A stretch of 6,867 nucleotides of DNA from Bacteroidales bacterium (GCA_030526455.1 JAUNCU010000151.1:1-6867), one strand, 5' to 3'. Positions 1 through 6,393 are shown, counted from the stretch's first letter. Notes: generated by a model from the letters alone, not told the origin. A program made the numbers and translations.

Positions 1-42
1 CTTACAAGCAGAGGGTCGGCGGTTCGAATCCGTCAACGCCCA
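1..42 (+). tRNA. tRNA-Val (anticodon UAC), 3' part only, cut by the window start
   Basis: The first bases are an anticodon loop CTTACAA (1-7) with anticodon TAC at 3-5, which reads valine GUA codons. It is followed by the 3' strand of the anticodon stem GCAGA (8-12), a 5-nt variable loop GGGTC (13-17), a T-arm with stem GGCGG/CCGTC and loop TTCGAAT (18-34), the 3' acceptor strand AACGCCC (35-41) and discriminator A42. The CCA end is not encoded (A42 is followed by CAA), so it would be added after transcription. The 5' acceptor strand, D-arm and 5' half of the anticodon stem lie outside the window. The valine identity rests on the loop register, which the T-arm and variable-loop spacing fix well. 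Confidence 0.88.
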
Positions 43-50
43 CAAAAATG

Positions 51-81
51 AGACTTGACTGATAAAGTCGGGTCTTTTTTT
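51..81 (+). terminator. Intrinsic terminator of the tRNA-Val transcript
   Basis: A 9-bp stem, GACTTGACT (52-60) with AGTCGGGTC (66-74), encloses the 5-nt loop GATAA. It contains two T-G wobble pairs and is followed at once by seven T residues (75-81). It begins 9 nt after the tRNA discriminator base, which fits termination of the tRNA transcript. Confidence 0.88.
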
Positions 82-100
82 GTGCGGTGTTGTAAGGGTT

Positions 101-116
101 CGAACCGCCCGGTTCG
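101..116. repeat. Short hairpin between the two tRNA-tail copies
   Basis: CGAACC (101-106) and GGTTCG (111-116) form a perfect 6-bp inverted repeat with loop GCCC. Read on the minus strand, 97-109 gives GGCGGTTCGAACC, close to the T-arm of the valine tRNA at 18-31 (GGCGGTTCGAATCC). This may be an inverted, decayed T-arm fragment, but the match is too short to be sure. The GC-rich stretch after it (121-142) is rich in GCGC and AGCGCT motifs and has no recognised function. Confidence 0.35.
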
Positions 117-152
117 TTATCGCGCAAGCGCTTTCGCAGCGCAGCCAAGAAA

Positions 153-210
153 GAATCCGTCAACGCCCACAAAAAATGAGACTCGACTGATAAAGTCGGG
201 TCTTTTTTTT
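153..210 (+). repeat. Duplicated tRNA-Val 3' end plus terminator (truncated tRNA copy)
   Basis: Positions 153-210 repeat 26-81 almost exactly. They comprise the last part of the T-loop and T-stem, the 3' acceptor strand AACGCCC, the discriminator A, the A-rich linker (one extra A) and the terminator hairpin. The offset between copies is 127-128 bp. The sequence just before 153 (121-152) does not resemble the body of a tRNA, so no tRNA can be made from this copy. It is either a scar of integration or excision at the tRNA 3' end, or a remnant of a tandem tRNA copy whose 5' part was replaced. No integrase gene or element lies between the copies. Confidence 0.8.
179..210 (+). terminator. Intrinsic terminator, second copy
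   Basis: GACTCGACT (180-188) pairs over 9 bp with AGTCGGGTC (194-202) around loop GATAA, followed by eight T residues (203-210). It differs from the first copy by T-to-C at 184, which turns a T-G wobble into a C-G pair, so the fold is kept and strengthened. It would catch read-through from the tRNA. Confidence 0.82.
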
Positions 211-253
211 GCGCGGTTTTCCACATTGTCAAATTCCATTCGCCTGGCGCGGA

Positions 254-341
254 CGCGATGTATCGCGGCTCTACAACATTCTGCATTTTGACACGCCCAC
301 CACCAAAAATATTTCTGCCACTTTTTTCATTTGGTGGTGGG
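254..341. repeat. Dispersed intergenic repeat, copy A (2-nt-loop hairpin, box, long hairpin)
   Basis: Three parts lie in order. The palindrome CGCGAT-GT-ATCGCG occupies 254-267. The box CTACAACATTCTGCATTTTG occupies 271-290 and is followed by ACAC. A perfect 12-bp inverted repeat follows, CCCACCACCAAA (296-307) and TTTGGTGGTGGG (330-341), around a 22-nt loop. The box recurs at 4411 and 6463, each time followed by a C-rich/G-rich hairpin. Copy A has the longest and only perfect hairpin of the three. It is not followed directly by a T-tract, though T-runs start five bases after it (346-358), so termination cannot be excluded. It lies about 100 bp upstream of the nuclease start. Confidence 0.65.
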
Positions 342-361
342 AGGATTTTTGTTTTTTTGCT

Positions 362-369
362 TATATTTG
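362..369 (+). promoter_or_regulatory. Possible -7 element of the nuclease gene
   Basis: TATATTTG matches the Bacteroides -7 consensus TAnnTTTG and lies 70 nt before the ATG at 440, a reasonable leader length. No TTTG stands at the expected -33 distance of 19-21 nt. The nearest, at 330-333, is 28 nt away, so this is half a promoter at best. Confidence 0.35.
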
Positions 370-439
370 TGGGTTGAAAGATTTTTTTTGAAAAATCGGC
401 TGAATATTTATTACGGATATTACTAATTGGTTATGGCCT

Positions 440-3277
440 ATGAATAAGATTGTGTTTTCTTTCGTGGTGTGGGCGTGGGGCTTTGGCTTGATGTGGGCTG
501 GGGCTCCTGCAGGGTATTACGACCAGGCTCGGGGGAAGAATAAGGGTGAGTTGCTCACCGCGCTGTTCAATATCATCGGGAGCCACACAAATGTGGGCTA
601 CTCTGGTGTGTGGACGGCTTACAAAACTACCGACACCGAGGCCGATGGGGTGACGATTATCGACATGTACTCCACCGCCAAGTTTACGTACGGCACCGAC
701 CAGGCCGGCAACTTCAGTCAGGTGGGCGATAAATACAACCGCGAGCACTCGTTTCCTAACAGTTGGTTTGGCGGCAGCAGTTCGTCGGCCATGTATTCCG
801 ACCTTTTCCACGTGTATCCCACCGACGGCATGGTGAACGGGCAGCGCGCCAATTACATCTACGGCGTGTGTGAGGGTGGCACGAGGCTGACGAATGCGGC
901 GAAAGGCATCGTGGCGAAAGGCCGCCTGGGCTACAGCACCTACACCTACAACGGCACTTCGCCCTATAGCGACAAGGTTTTTGAGCCCGACGATGAATAC
1001 AAAGGCGACTTTGCCCGCACCTATTTCTATATGGCCACGTGCTACAACGACAAGATAGGCTCCTGGTCGCAGTCTTATTCCAGCACTTATGTGGACGACA
1101 TTGTGAACAACAACCGCTATCCCGTGTATAAGGACTGGTATGTGGCGATGCTGCTTGAGTGGCACCGTCTCGACCCCGTGAGCGAGAAGGAGATTAAGCG
1201 CAACGACGCCGTGTATGCCCTTCAGCGCAATCGAAACCCCTACATTGACCATCCCGAACTGGTGGAACACGTGTGGGGCAACCTCAAGGACACCGGCTGG
1301 GGCGAAACTGCGCCCGTGCCTGAAATCACTTCGCCACAAAGCGGCTCACAAATCTACCTCGGTGAGGCCATGGTGGGCACGGCGTTGACGAAAACCATCA
1401 CCGTGAAAGGCACCGACCTCACTTCAGCCCTCGCGGTGAGCATCAGCGGCACGGGATTCAGCGCCGACAAAACCACCATCGCGGCTGCCGACGCCAATGC
1501 GGGCACCACGCTCACCATCACTTACACTGGCGCAGTGGCGGGTGATGCCACAGGCTCGCTGAGCATAAGCAGCGGCGAGGTGAGCACTACCGTGAGCCTC
1601 CTGGCCACAGCCACCGCAGTGCCCGATCCTGAGCCCGAACTGGGGCAGAGCACAGCGCTCGATGCCGAGCGAGTGGGCTTCACCTCGTTCACCGCGCGAT
1701 GGACCGAGGGCGCAAATGCGGTGGCATACAACCTATATGTGAATCAGAAATCGCAGTCGACGGATCCCGCGGTGAGCCTGGGGCAGTGGAACCTTGGCAG
1801 TGGCGTGCCCAGCGGCTGGGGGGCAGACAAAACCTACACCGACGTCGCGGGCTACGTACGCCTTGGTTCGGCGAAGGCGGTGGGCTATGTGACCACGACG
1901 GCGCTTGACCCCGCTTCGGGAAAGGTGACCGTGAAAGTGACGGCAAAATATTACTCCAACGACACCGACACGCAGATGAAGGTGAGTATGCTCGATGCCT
2001 CCGGCGGCGAAGTGGCAGCAGAAACGATGACGATCACCTCGGCCGACCAAGAATACACGGTGCTATTCACCGGCGCTCCGAGCGGTTGCAAAGTGAAAAT
2101 CGCGAGCGTCGTCAATGGTAAGCGTGTGTTGCTGAAAGCGCTGGAAATATTCGACGGCGACGCCACCGCAGCGCAGCAAGCCCCACGCATGGCGCAGCAG
2201 GGCGATGCTTCGGCGCGCACCATTACGGGCATCACCGCCACGCACTACACCGTAGAAGGCCTCGCTGAGGCTGGTGCATACACCTACCATGTGAAACCGG
2301 TGGGTAGCGATGGCATGGAAGGCGATGCGTCGAACACCATAGAAGTGGCGCTCAGCCCTAAGCCCGAACCGAAATTGGCAGCCACCGTCGTGGCGCAAGC
2401 ATCGGCGGGCGAGAAAGTGGCAGTGGCCGATGCCGACCTGCTGTGTGTGTTCGTGTCGGCCGACGGCCGCACCATCTATGCCAAAGACTCTGGCGGCTAC
2501 GCAGAGAAAGATGCCATCGCCGAGGGCGAAACCGACTTCATCGCCATGCACACCCCATTCATGAACGGCAACGCCTACGACCAGAGCAACTGGGTGGCCA
2601 TCGCGCTGCCCGCCAGCGTGGAGGCCGACGACTACGTGGGCTGCCGTCTGCGCGACGTGGAAGGCGAGATCGTCGACCTTCGCAATCCGCAACTCTCGGC
2701 ATTCCGCCTGCCTGCGGCAAGCACCGTGCAAGGCTATCAGAACAACGTGTATATCGCGGCCAACTTCGGCGGAACACAGACCTCCAACGCCGGCAACCGA
2801 TACTTCTTCATCAGTCCGAAGGCTTGCGAAATAGCCACCATACGCTGGGCGATGTACACCGCCGACGACATCTTCACCACGCCCACCAGCACGGGGGCGA
2901 GCAATCCCGAAGGCCTCACCGGAGCATTTGCGGCCGACTTCAGTCTGCTCGACGCGCCTTTTGAATTCTTGCCCGACAACGTGTATCGTTTCGACGCCCT
3001 CATCACCAAAGCCGCGCCCTCAGCCTCAGGCGTCAAGCAGGCGGCTCAGGGCGAAGAAGCCTATGTGGTGTATCCTCTGTGCAATTGCGAGTGGGAAGGC
3101 TCGGTGGTGGGCGGCATTGTCACCGGCGTGAGCGATGCTAGCGCCAGCCGCGAGGTGAAAAATGTGCGCTACGTGAATGCCACCGGCGCAGTCTCTGCCC
3201 AGCCCTTCAGCGGGCTGAACATCGTGATCACCACCTACGCCGACGGCAGCCGCGCAGTGGCGAAGCAGGTGTGGTAG
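440..3277 (+). CDS. Secreted multidomain endonuclease I family nuclease with T9SS-like C-terminal domain
   Basis: This 945-residue exported protein probably degrades extracellular DNA or RNA. A signal peptide spans about 1-21. The endonuclease I (beta-beta-alpha metal) domain spans about 23-288, with the signature YNREHSFPNSWF at 99-110 (H103 the likely general base, E102 nearby), DLFHVYPTDG at 121-130 and VNGQRANYIYG at 132-142 (N133 the likely metal ligand). An Ig-like domain follows at about 296-392. An FN3-like domain appears split: its first half is about 405-437, its second about 592-638, with a possible jelly-roll-like insert at 449-573. An unrecognised beta-rich region covers 645-860. 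The tail at about 905-945 (GLNIVITTYADGSRAVAKQVW-like) resembles Bacteroidales T9SS sorting domains, which suggests surface delivery. Family and export are near certain. The inner domain boundaries are my reading of the sequence. The ATG is the only start giving a signal peptide; there is no Shine-Dalgarno sequence. GC is high, about 70% in parts of the second half. Confidence 0.9.
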   Translation: MNKIVFSFVVWAWGFGLMWAGAPAGYYDQARGKNKGELLTALFNIIGSHTNVGYSGVWTAYKTTDTEADGVTIIDMYSTAKFTYGTDQAGNFSQVGDKYNREHSFPNSWFGGSSSSAMYSDLFHVYPTDGMVNGQRANYIYGVCEGGTRLTNAAKGIVAKGRLGYSTYTYNGTSPYSDKVFEPDDEYKGDFARTYFYMATCYNDKIGSWSQSYSSTYVDDIVNNNRYPVYKDWYVAMLLEWHRLDPVSEKEIKRNDAVYALQRNRNPYIDHPELVEHVWGNLKDTGWGETAPVPEITSPQSGSQIYLGEAMVGTALTKTITVKGTDLTSALAVSISGTGFSADKTTIAAADANAGTTLTITYTGAVAGDATGSLSISSGEVSTTVSLLATATAVPDPEPELGQSTALDAERVGFTSFTARWTEGANAVAYNLYVNQKSQSTDPAVSLGQWNLGSGVPSGWGADKTYTDVAGYVRLGSAKAVGYVTTTALDPASGKVTVKVTAKYYSNDTDTQMKVSMLDASGGEVAAETMTITSADQEYTVLFTGAPSGCKVKIASVVNGKRVLLKALEIFDGDATAAQQAPRMAQQGDASARTITGITATHYTVEGLAEAGAYTYHVKPVGSDGMEGDASNTIEVALSPKPEPKLAATVVAQASAGEKVAVADADLLCVFVSADGRTIYAKDSGGYAEKDAIAEGETDFIAMHTPFMNGNAYDQSNWVAIALPASVEADDYVGCRLRDVEGEIVDLRNPQLSAFRLPAASTVQGYQNNVYIAANFGGTQTSNAGNRYFFISPKACEIATIRWAMYTADDIFTTPTSTGASNPEGLTGAFAADFSLLDAPFEFLPDNVYRFDALITKAAPSASGVKQAAQGEEAYVVYPLCNCEWEGSVVGGIVTGVSDASASREVKNVRYVNATGAVSAQPFSGLNIVITTYADGSRAVAKQVW

Positions 3278-3285
3278 AAAAAAAT

Positions 3286-4269
3286 CTATTTCTCCATGTG
3301 GTCGTTGGGGTAGAGGATGGTGTTTTGGTGGCGTATGGTGTCCATCATCTCCATCAGGCGCAGTGTGGTGGCGTGGGGCATGAGCGGGTGCTCTGTCCAG
3401 CCGTTTTTCAGGGCTTCGTTGGCGGCTATGAATTCGAGTTCGTAGCCGCTGGGTTCGTCGGCTGGCACGGTGTATTCCTCCACTACGGTGCCGTCGGGCG
3501 CCACCACCTTCATGTGGCGTGGCCAGTTCACCGAGTCCACCTCGATGCGGCCCCGTTCGCCGACGATGATGCCACGCCTGTCGTAGCAGCACGCCGAGCA
3601 CTGCACATGTGCGATTTTTCCGCCTTCGTAAAGAATGCTAGCCATGGTGGTCCAGTCCACATCTTCGCCGCCTTTCACCACGTGGGAATTGATGCTCAGC
3701 ACACGGCCGCCCATGAAGAGGTCGGCAAAGGTGAGGCAATACACGCCCAGGTCGAGCAGTGCGCCCCCGCAGAGGTCGGCACGGCGAATGCGTTCCACCT
3801 CGGTCATGCTCCAGCACAGGCTGGCGTTGATGATGCGCGGCTCGCCGATGGTGCCGCTTTCAATCACCTCGGCAATGCGTCGGGTGATGGGCATGAACCG
3901 CGTCCACATCGCCTCCATCAGGAAAAGGCCACGCTCGCGCGCCAGGTCGATCAGCAGGCGCGCCTCGGCGGCATTGGCGGTGAATGCCTTTTCGCAAATC
4001 ACGTGTTTGCCGTGCATCAGCGCCAGGCGTGCGTGGGCATAGTGGTGGGAGTGGGGCGTGGCCACATACACGATATCCACCTCGGGGTCGCTCACCAGCG
4101 CCTCATAACTGGCGTAGGCCTTAGGCATGCCGTATTTGTGTGCAAACTGCTCGGCGCGAGCCCCGTTTCTCGACGCCACCGCATAGAGCATCGGCTGCCA
4201 GCGCTCCTGCAGAATGCCCGCCACCTTGCCGGCAATCACGCCGGCTCCTATGATACCAATTTTCATCAT
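3286..4269 (-). CDS. Gfo/Idh/MocA family NAD(P)-dependent oxidoreductase, dihydrodiol dehydrogenase-like
   Basis: This 327-residue cytoplasmic enzyme has an N-terminal Rossmann fold with IGIIGAGVIAG at 4-14 and the family pattern VATPHSHHYAHA at 69-80. Next comes CEKAFTANAAEA at 92-103, where K94 corresponds to the family's EKP lysine and proline is replaced by alanine. EAMWTRFMP (119-127) and LLDLGVYC (171-178) are typical of the dimeric dihydrodiol dehydrogenase and glucose-fructose oxidoreductase branch, in which a lysine and a tyrosine (here K94 and Y177) are the expected catalytic pair. The C-terminal part is the alpha/beta substrate domain. The substrate, probably a sugar or polyol, cannot be told. 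The second ATG (4266, giving MKIGIIGAG) is an equally good start. It converges with the nuclease gene with 8 nt between stop codons. I saw no Bacteroides-type promoter before it and no terminator after it. Confidence 0.92.
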   Translation of the reverse strand: MMKIGIIGAGVIAGKVAGILQERWQPMLYAVASRNGARAEQFAHKYGMPKAYASYEALVSDPEVDIVYVATPHSHHYAHARLALMHGKHVICEKAFTANAAEARLLIDLARERGLFLMEAMWTRFMPITRRIAEVIESGTIGEPRIINASLCWSMTEVERIRRADLCGGALLDLGVYCLTFADLFMGGRVLSINSHVVKGGEDVDWTTMASILYEGGKIAHVQCSACCYDRRGIIVGERGRIEVDSVNWPRHMKVVAPDGTVVEEYTVPADEPSGYELEFIAANEALKNGWTEHPLMPHATTLRLMEMMDTIRHQNTILYPNDHMEK

Positions 4270-4353
4270 CGTGGTCAGTATTTGTTTTTATCAATAAACG
4301 CGCTCCCGCCACCTGTTATTATAATTACTGCCAATTGAATTTGAGGGTGGGGG

Positions 4354-4390
4354 GGCTGCTTGAAAACCGGGGTCGGTTATGGTAGCAGCC
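4354..4390. repeat. Nested hairpin in the intergenic region
   Basis: An outer 7-bp stem, GGCTGCT (4354-4360) with AGCAGCC (4384-4390), encloses an inner 5-bp stem, AACCG (4365-4369) with CGGTT (4374-4378), and loop GGGT. The arms are separated by short asymmetric internal loops (TGAA and ATGGT). The right part overlaps the repeat at 4372-4405. It could fold as DNA or as RNA on either strand. No T-tract follows, so it is not an ordinary terminator. Confidence 0.5.
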
Positions 4391-4405
4391 CGAGTTCTCG
4401 GACAG
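4372..4405 (-). repeat. Dispersed repeat R2, minus-strand copy
   Basis: Read on the minus strand, this stretch contains CTGTCCGAGAACTCGGGC then TGCTACCATAACCGACC. It matches 6578-6611 with about three differences in 34 bases, and more loosely 6793-6826. The copies near 6578 and 6793 are on the plus strand, so the family occurs in both orientations. The palindromic CCGAG-TT-CTCGG (4390-4401) lies inside this copy. Confidence 0.7.
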
Positions 4406-4410
4406 TCTCC

Positions 4411-4456
4411 CTACCACATTCTGCGTTTTGACACCTCCTCCTTGCTGGTGGTGGGG
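4411..4456. repeat. Dispersed intergenic repeat, copy B (box plus hairpin)
   Basis: The box CTACCACATTCTGCGTTTTG (4411-4430), then ACACC, differs from copy A (271-290) at only two positions. CACCTCC (4432-4438) then pairs with GGTGGTG (4447-4453), with one T-T mismatch. As in copy A, a small hairpin with a 2-nt loop (CCGAG-TT-CTCGG, 4390-4401) stands just upstream. The rest of the gene-free stretch, 4457-4595, is AT-rich; besides the 19-nt element at 4563-4581 it holds only a weak imperfect palindrome at 4531-4549 (TGTTG...CAACA). Confidence 0.68.
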
Positions 4457-4595
4457 CAATGTGAATTTTGATACATTCTGTTATTGATTTTTCCGCCCAA
4501 ATCGGGGTGTAATAGGTTTACTGTCAACATTGTTGTAAATTATTCAACAGATAAAGGAATCATCTGCAACTTTTTTCATTTTTTGTATAAAATAA

Positions 4596-4626
4596 TTTGT
4601 TTTCTCAGAATTAATGTATAAATTTG
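4596..4626 (+). promoter_or_regulatory. Bacteroides-type promoter of the protease operon
   Basis: TTTG (4596-4599) and TAAATTTG (4619-4626) match the -33 TTTG and -7 TAnnTTTG elements used by the Bacteroides primary sigma factor, with a 19-nt spacer as expected. Transcription would start near 4632, leaving a leader of roughly 65 nt before the ATG at 4697. It is the best promoter match in the window. Confidence 0.8.
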
Positions 4627-4650
4627 CCTCGAAAGCGATAATGATAGAAT

Positions 4651-4667
4651 CTCATATTTTTTATGAG
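4651..4667 (+). promoter_or_regulatory. Leader hairpin of the protease operon
   Basis: CTCATA (4651-4656) and TATGAG (4662-4667) form a perfect 6-bp stem around a loop of five T residues, about 30 nt before the start codon and inside the predicted 5' leader. It is AT-rich and modest in strength. It may affect translation or mRNA stability, but nothing else in the sequence indicates its role. Confidence 0.4.
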
Positions 4668-4696
4668 CCTTTCAAATTAATTAAATCTATAACATT

Positions 4697-5932
4697 ATGA
4701 AAAAGAATTTTTTTTTCACATGTGTTATCGCAATTCTTCTAATGAGTTGCAATAACCAAGGCGAGGAACTGATAAGTTCTCTCTCGCCACAAGAGAAACA
4801 GAATGCGTTTCTGGTACCCGAAAACCAGGCTGTGAACCAAGCGCTCGCTTTCTTTTCGGCTCAAGAAAAAACTCTGCCCGCTTCAAAACGAGCAAAGGCG
4901 AAACGCCGTGTTCAATCATCCTCCAAAGAAGGTGTAACTACATCTCAAGCAGGCGTGTACATTATCAATTTCGAGGACAACGGTGGTTTTGCTGTGGTTT
5001 CAGCCGACAAGCGTGATGGCGCCACAGTGTATCTTGCCTCGCCAGAGGGACGATTTGATGAAAACGATGCAATGAACCAGGAACTGCTCTCGCTGGTGAG
5101 CGATTACCAGAATTCAGCAATCGCCTCGTATTCATTCAATCCCGACAAGGGCGATGGTGTGCAAACCGAAACCACTATCGTGATGGAAAATTACGGACCA
5201 TTACTCTCCACTTGCTGGCACCAAGGTAATCCGTTCAACAAAGAATTGTGTGATGTGTTTGGCGTTTCGTCTATTGATGTCGGTTGTGTGCCCGTTGCTA
5301 TAGGTCAAATCGTTAATTATTATCAATATCCAGCGTCAATAAATGGGGAAACACTAAATTGGGGGCTCATATCTCAGGCAACTGGACTTGAAAGTTATCA
5401 TACAAGTGCAACGGATGCTGCTTCTCATTTGCTATACCTTATTGGGGGTAGATTAGGCATAAATTACCCCTATGAGAGTGGCGCTTCTTATTCTCAGGCG
5501 AAATCTGCATTTCGCAGTTTCGGTTATAACTTTTCTGAAAAATCAGGTTTTGACTCTAATGTGATTAGAACTCAAGTTGCCTCGGGGAATCCTGTATATA
5601 TGCGCGGACAGAATAGCACCGTCGGTCACGCTTGGGTTGCTGATGGCTTTATGAAAGTGAAGACTGAATATCGTCTATATGATGACAATGGCAACCTCGT
5701 TGAAAATACAGAACTTAATGATTACAATTACGATAATATTTATGACTATGTGCATTTAAATTTGGGATGGCGTAATGGCAGTTTAGTGTATCGCAACTCC
5801 CGTTTTGAATATGTGAGTGATGTTGGGCACAGAATATGGACATATTCAAATATTTTTGATTTCACATCAATTGGCGGTACGGAATGTGTGTTTAATGATG
5901 AAATAAAACTTTTATATAACTTTTCTCACTAA
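4697..5932 (+). CDS. C10 family (streptopain-like) cysteine protease, lipoprotein
   Basis: This 411-residue protein has a lipoprotein signal peptide with lipobox LMSC, so C18 would be the lipidated residue. It should be anchored in the outer membrane. Residues about 43-145 form the Spi-like propeptide typical of C10 zymogens (GVYIINFEDNGGFAVVSADKR, 86-106, is its core). The catalytic domain follows from about 160: CWHQGNPFN (173-181), the nucleophile region VGCVPVAIGQIVNYY (195-209; C197), HAWVADGF (311-318; H311) and VHLNLGWRNG (352-361; N355). The family NWGW motif is NLGW here, so the tryptophan after the asparagine is lost while W358 is kept. The Cys-to-His spacing (114) is shorter than in streptopain (148), and the His-to-Asn segment is longer. 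The enzyme is expected to cleave proteins after removal of the propeptide. GC falls from about 57% in the propeptide to 22-25% near the 3' end. Confidence 0.9.
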   Translation: MKKNFFFTCVIAILLMSCNNQGEELISSLSPQEKQNAFLVPENQAVNQALAFFSAQEKTLPASKRAKAKRRVQSSSKEGVTTSQAGVYIINFEDNGGFAVVSADKRDGATVYLASPEGRFDENDAMNQELLSLVSDYQNSAIASYSFNPDKGDGVQTETTIVMENYGPLLSTCWHQGNPFNKELCDVFGVSSIDVGCVPVAIGQIVNYYQYPASINGETLNWGLISQATGLESYHTSATDAASHLLYLIGGRLGINYPYESGASYSQAKSAFRSFGYNFSEKSGFDSNVIRTQVASGNPVYMRGQNSTVGHAWVADGFMKVKTEYRLYDDNGNLVENTELNDYNYDNIYDYVHLNLGWRNGSLVYRNSRFEYVSDVGHRIWTYSNIFDFTSIGGTECVFNDEIKLLYNFSH

Positions 5933-5944
5933 AATGTAATTATT

Positions 5945-6355
5945 ATGAAAAATTTTGTACTGATTCTTTTGGTTTTATCTTGTATTGGTTTTGCTTCATG
6001 CAACGACAACGAGATGATCGATGGGAAGGTTACGATTTTTGAATGGGCAGACACCTCCTATCCTACGCAAACGATTGAAAAGATACAGTTTTACAAAGTT
6101 CCGCAATCTGGCGGTGAATATAAATTTGTGTGCACGAACAAATCAGGTTTTCTTCTGCGAAATACCTATAACAGCACATCCCCGTCGATGCGCGAACTTG
6201 TGCCTTGCACTTATGCCGGCGTTGTGATCAAGAACAACGAAGTGTATGTGACCATTGCTCCTAACGACAAGGAAACCCACTATTGCTGGGTGGATTTGTG
6301 GGCAGGTAATGATCATGGTTCTCTTTACTTCGTGCAAGAGGGTGTAGAGAAATAG
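5945..6355 (+). CDS. Small lipoprotein with BACON-like fold, partner of the C10 protease
   Basis: This 136-residue protein has a lipoprotein signal peptide ending FASC, so C19 would be the lipid anchor. After a short linker, residues about 45-134 look like one beta-sandwich domain. SGGEYKFVCTN (55-65) and VYVTIAPNDKE (100-110) followed by GSLYFVQEG (125-133) resemble the start and end of BACON domains. That assignment is tentative. It starts 12 nt after the protease stop, has no promoter of its own and ends before a strong terminator, so it is co-transcribed. Bacteroides C10 proteases are known to be encoded beside small inhibitor proteins, and Tannerella potempins are small lipoproteins coupled to proteases. 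A role as inhibitor or modulator of the upstream protease is therefore plausible but unproven. No specific inhibitor motif is recognised. Confidence 0.85.
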   Translation: MKNFVLILLVLSCIGFASCNDNEMIDGKVTIFEWADTSYPTQTIEKIQFYKVPQSGGEYKFVCTNKSGFLLRNTYNSTSPSMRELVPCTYAGVVIKNNEVYVTIAPNDKETHYCWVDLWAGNDHGSLYFVQEGVEK

Positions 6356-6393
6356 AGGCGGTGTAGTAGCCATCGTTTTATAGGACTTTTTGT

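Noticed and set aside
26..170. Direct repeats as attL and attR of a present integrated element
   Set aside because: The copies are only 127-128 bp apart and no integrase or cargo lies between them, so at most a scar is present.
2..286. A 94-residue open frame on the minus strand across the tRNA tail copies
   Set aside because: It runs through a tRNA and two terminators, and its repeated amino acid stretches simply reflect the duplicated DNA.
296..358. The 12-bp inverted repeat as a standard terminator
   Set aside because: The loop is 22 nt long and the T-runs start five bases after the stem. The tRNA transcript already has two better terminators upstream. I keep it as a repeat feature.
431..1339. 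A 302-residue open frame on the minus strand opposite the nuclease domain
   Set aside because: It is the antisense shadow of a GC-rich gene with clear endonuclease I motifs. Its translation is rich in H, V, G and R without any domain pattern.
3271..4338. A 355-residue open frame on the plus strand opposite the oxidoreductase
   Set aside because: It is longer than the real gene but has the His/Val/Ala-rich composition of an antisense frame, and the minus strand shows every Gfo/Idh/MocA motif in order.
4531..4549. Operator TGTTG...CAACA upstream of the protease promoter
   Set aside because: Only the 5-bp arms match, the centre is imperfect, and such a palindrome is expected by chance in AT-rich DNA.
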